Origin: Anaerolineae bacterium
GTDB lineage: Bacteria; Chloroflexota; Anaerolineae; UBA4142
Assembly (NCBI GenBank): GCA_026417715.1
Contig: JAOACU010000188.1
Span: 1-5,834, forward strand
DNA: 5,834 nucleotides
Direction of reading: 5' to 3'
Under the pieces are notes generated by a model. That model saw nothing but the letters and a program-made list of their open reading frames with translations, was not told the origin of the DNA and searched no databases. Below are positions 4,525 through 5,834 of the stretch, piece by piece (within the stretch, counting starts at the first letter, position 1; each line of letters begins with the position of its first letter). The position numbers were made by a program, and so were the translations under genes.

Positions 4525-5834
4525 TGACTCTCACTTCTGTATATCCCCAGACCACTGACACGTGCACAAGTTGCACGCATTGTGGCGAGCGCCGTCTGCA
4601 CTTGCGACACAGACGCACCGATCTGACGATTGCGCTGGCAGGGAATCCCAACGTCGGCAAATCGTCCCTCTTCAATCGCCTGACGGGTGCCGATGTAGAG
4701 ACGGCTAACTATCCGGGCAAGACCGTTGCGTTGAACTTTGGCGTAACGCGCTGGCAGGGCTTGCACATCGGAATCGTGGATTTGCCGGGCACGTATGCAC
4801 TTGGCGCGCAGAGCGAAGATCAACGAATCGCTCGCCAAGCCGTGTTAGAAAATCCACCCGATACCATCATCGCTATCGCCGATGCGACGAATCTCGCGCG
4901 CAATCTCTATCTCATTTTGCAGTACCTCGATTTAGGATTACCACTTGTCGTCGCGCTGAACCTGATGGACGAAGCCACGCGCGCCGGCATCGGAATTGAT
5001 ACGGCGCGTCTTGCCAACGCGCTCGGCGTACCGGTCATCCCGACAGTTGCCACGCGCGGGCAAGGCATCACCGAGTTACTCGATACAGCAGCACATGCCT
5101 CGGCACCCCGCCACGCGCCGCGCTACGATCCCGACATCGAAAGCGCGATTGACACCCTCGCGCGCACGATTCAGACGACACTCACCCAAACGCCATATAA
5201 TCTCTCGCCACGCGCGCTGGCGATTTTGCTCTTGGAACAAGATGCCGAAATCACGCGCGCTGTCGAACAATTACCACAAGGCGCGCTGGTGTTGACGCGC
5301 GCGCGTGAATTGAGCGCGGCACTCGAAGCGCGCGTGGACGAACCATCGAGTTTGCATTTGCCGCGTGCACGGCACGCTCTTGCGCAAACGATCGCGCGAG
5401 AAGCCCAATGCCAGAGTGACACCTGTGAACCATTGTCGGTCAAGTTATGGCGCTGGTCTATCCAGCCACTCACAGGCATTCCTACCCTGATGGTCGTACT
5501 CATCGCGCTGTTTGCATTCTTGTTCGGTGTGGGCGGCACACTTGCCGAATGGTTTGCAGAATTTTGGAGCACTGCTGTCTCACCGATCATCCAGACCGTC
5601 GTCACAACGCTTTGGGGTGAGGGCATCGTCAGCAAGATCGCCCTGTGGGGATTCGATGGTGGAGTAGCGGCGGCACTCGAAATCGGTCTGCCGTATGTGC
5701 TACTGTTCTATATGCTTCTCGCGCTACTCGAAGACAGCGGCTATATGAATTCGATTGCGTTTCTTCTGGACGCGTTAATGAAACGTTTGGGGCTACACGG
5801 GCGCGCGGTCATTTTGCTCTTGGCGGGCGCGGGT
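4524..5834 (+). CDS. feoB: Ferrous iron transporter FeoB, 3' end beyond window
   Basis: FeoB is the inner-membrane Fe2+ importer with a cytoplasmic N-terminal G domain. The 437 residues present include G1 GNPNVGKSS (40-48), the switch-I/G2 region NYPGKTV (62-68), G3 DLPGTY (86-91), G4 NLMD (146-149) and a G5-like VATRGQG (175-181). A helical GDI-type domain follows at about 200-290 (AIDTLARTI, LSPRALAILLLEQD). The membrane part starts with a segment at about 317-338, then LPYVLLFYMLLALLEDSGYM (389-408) and the GLHGRAVILLLAGAG end. The window stops exactly where the family has GCNVPA, so roughly the last 40% (most of the transmembrane core) is missing. That is a window cut, not a mutation. A Cys cluster, CTSCTHC (14-20), precedes the G domain, and C296/C301 sit just before the membrane. 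The start at 4524 overlaps the regulator's stop by one base, with GGAG 8 nt upstream. FeoB identity is firm. Confidence 0.97.
   Translation, partial: MTLTSVYPQTTDTCTSCTHCGERRLHLRHRRTDLTIALAGNPNVGKSSLFNRLTGADVETANYPGKTVALNFGVTRWQGLHIGIVDLPGTYALGAQSEDQRIARQAVLENPPDTIIAIADATNLARNLYLILQYLDLGLPLVVALNLMDEATRAGIGIDTARLANALGVPVIPTVATRGQGITELLDTAAHASAPRHAPRYDPDIESAIDTLARTIQTTLTQTPYNLSPRALAILLLEQDAEITRAVEQLPQGALVLTRARELSAALEARVDEPSSLHLPRARHALAQTIAREAQCQSDTCEPLSVKLWRWSIQPLTGIPTLMVVLIALFAFLFGVGGTLAEWFAEFWSTAVSPIIQTVVTTLWGEGIVSKIALWGFDGGVAAALEIGLPYVLLFYMLLALLEDSGYMNSIAFLLDALMKRLGLHGRAVILLLAGAG

Noticed and set aside
4467..5635. Minus-strand open frames opposite feoB
   Set aside because: feoB is continuous and conserved on the + strand through this region. 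The antisense frames are by-products of its codon usage.
5820..5834. FeoB truncation before the GCNVPA gate motif
   Set aside because: The frame is still open at the last base of the window, so the cut is the window edge and not a mutation.
1..5834. tRNA, rRNA, phage attachment site or transposase gene
   Set aside because: None was seen. There is no cloverleaf with CCA-type arms, no rRNA motifs and no DDE/tyrosine-recombinase signature in any plausible frame.

Overview
The window reads as ordinary chromosomal DNA of a moderately GC-rich bacterium, most likely a member of the Chloroflexota (Anaerolineae-like) recovered from an environmental or metagenomic assembly. That placement is an inference. 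It rests on an archaeal-type bifunctional fructose-1,6-bisphosphate aldolase/phosphatase in a bacterial-looking context, a DtxR regulator with a fused FeoA domain next to feoB, HEAT-repeat proteins, heavy use of CGCG/GCGC words in coding DNA, and short palindromic repeats that fill the intergenic gaps. The first 15 bases are identical to the 3' end of the Tn5/Nextera mosaic end, so the left edge is a library-adapter remnant and not genome sequence.

Layout. (1) Bases 1-15 are adapter. (2) Bases 18-959 (+) are an alanine racemase gene that has lost its 5' end, including the PLP-lysine region, to the contig edge. (3) Bases 960-1052 are a convergent spacer with a long near-perfect hairpin built from a 7-bp tandem unit. 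(4) Bases 1053-1979 (-) encode a HEAT-repeat protein of unknown role. (5) Bases 1980-2322 contain a roughly 230-bp fold-back element. (6) Bases 2323-3417 (-) encode a full-length FBP aldolase/phosphatase with its catalytic residues. (7) Bases 3418-3855 are a divergent intergenic region. It carries the 5' leader of the aldolase/phosphatase gene (two small hairpins), a cluster of GC-rich palindromes, and a consensus sigma-70 promoter pointing right. (8) Bases 3856-4524 (+) encode a DtxR/IdeR-type metal-dependent regulator with a C-terminal FeoA-like domain. (9) Bases 4524-5834 (+) encode FeoB, overlapping the regulator by one base and running off the right edge just before the expected GCNVPA gate motif.

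How the genes work together. The regulator and feoB form a translationally coupled ferrous-iron uptake operon, behind a promoter whose -10 box lies inside an 18-bp dyad that could be the regulator's own operator. The aldolase/phosphatase is the committed gluconeogenic enzyme. Alanine racemase supplies D-alanine for peptidoglycan. No functional link among the iron, gluconeogenesis and cell-wall genes is evident.

I found no CRISPR array, transposase, RNA gene, toxin-antitoxin or defence module, and nothing that amounts to a clearly new system. The most unusual signals are the non-coding repeats: one module recurs in all three long intergenic gaps. Next are the regulator's shortened recognition helix with a Cys-to-Asp change at a metal ligand, and the compact feo promoter/operator.
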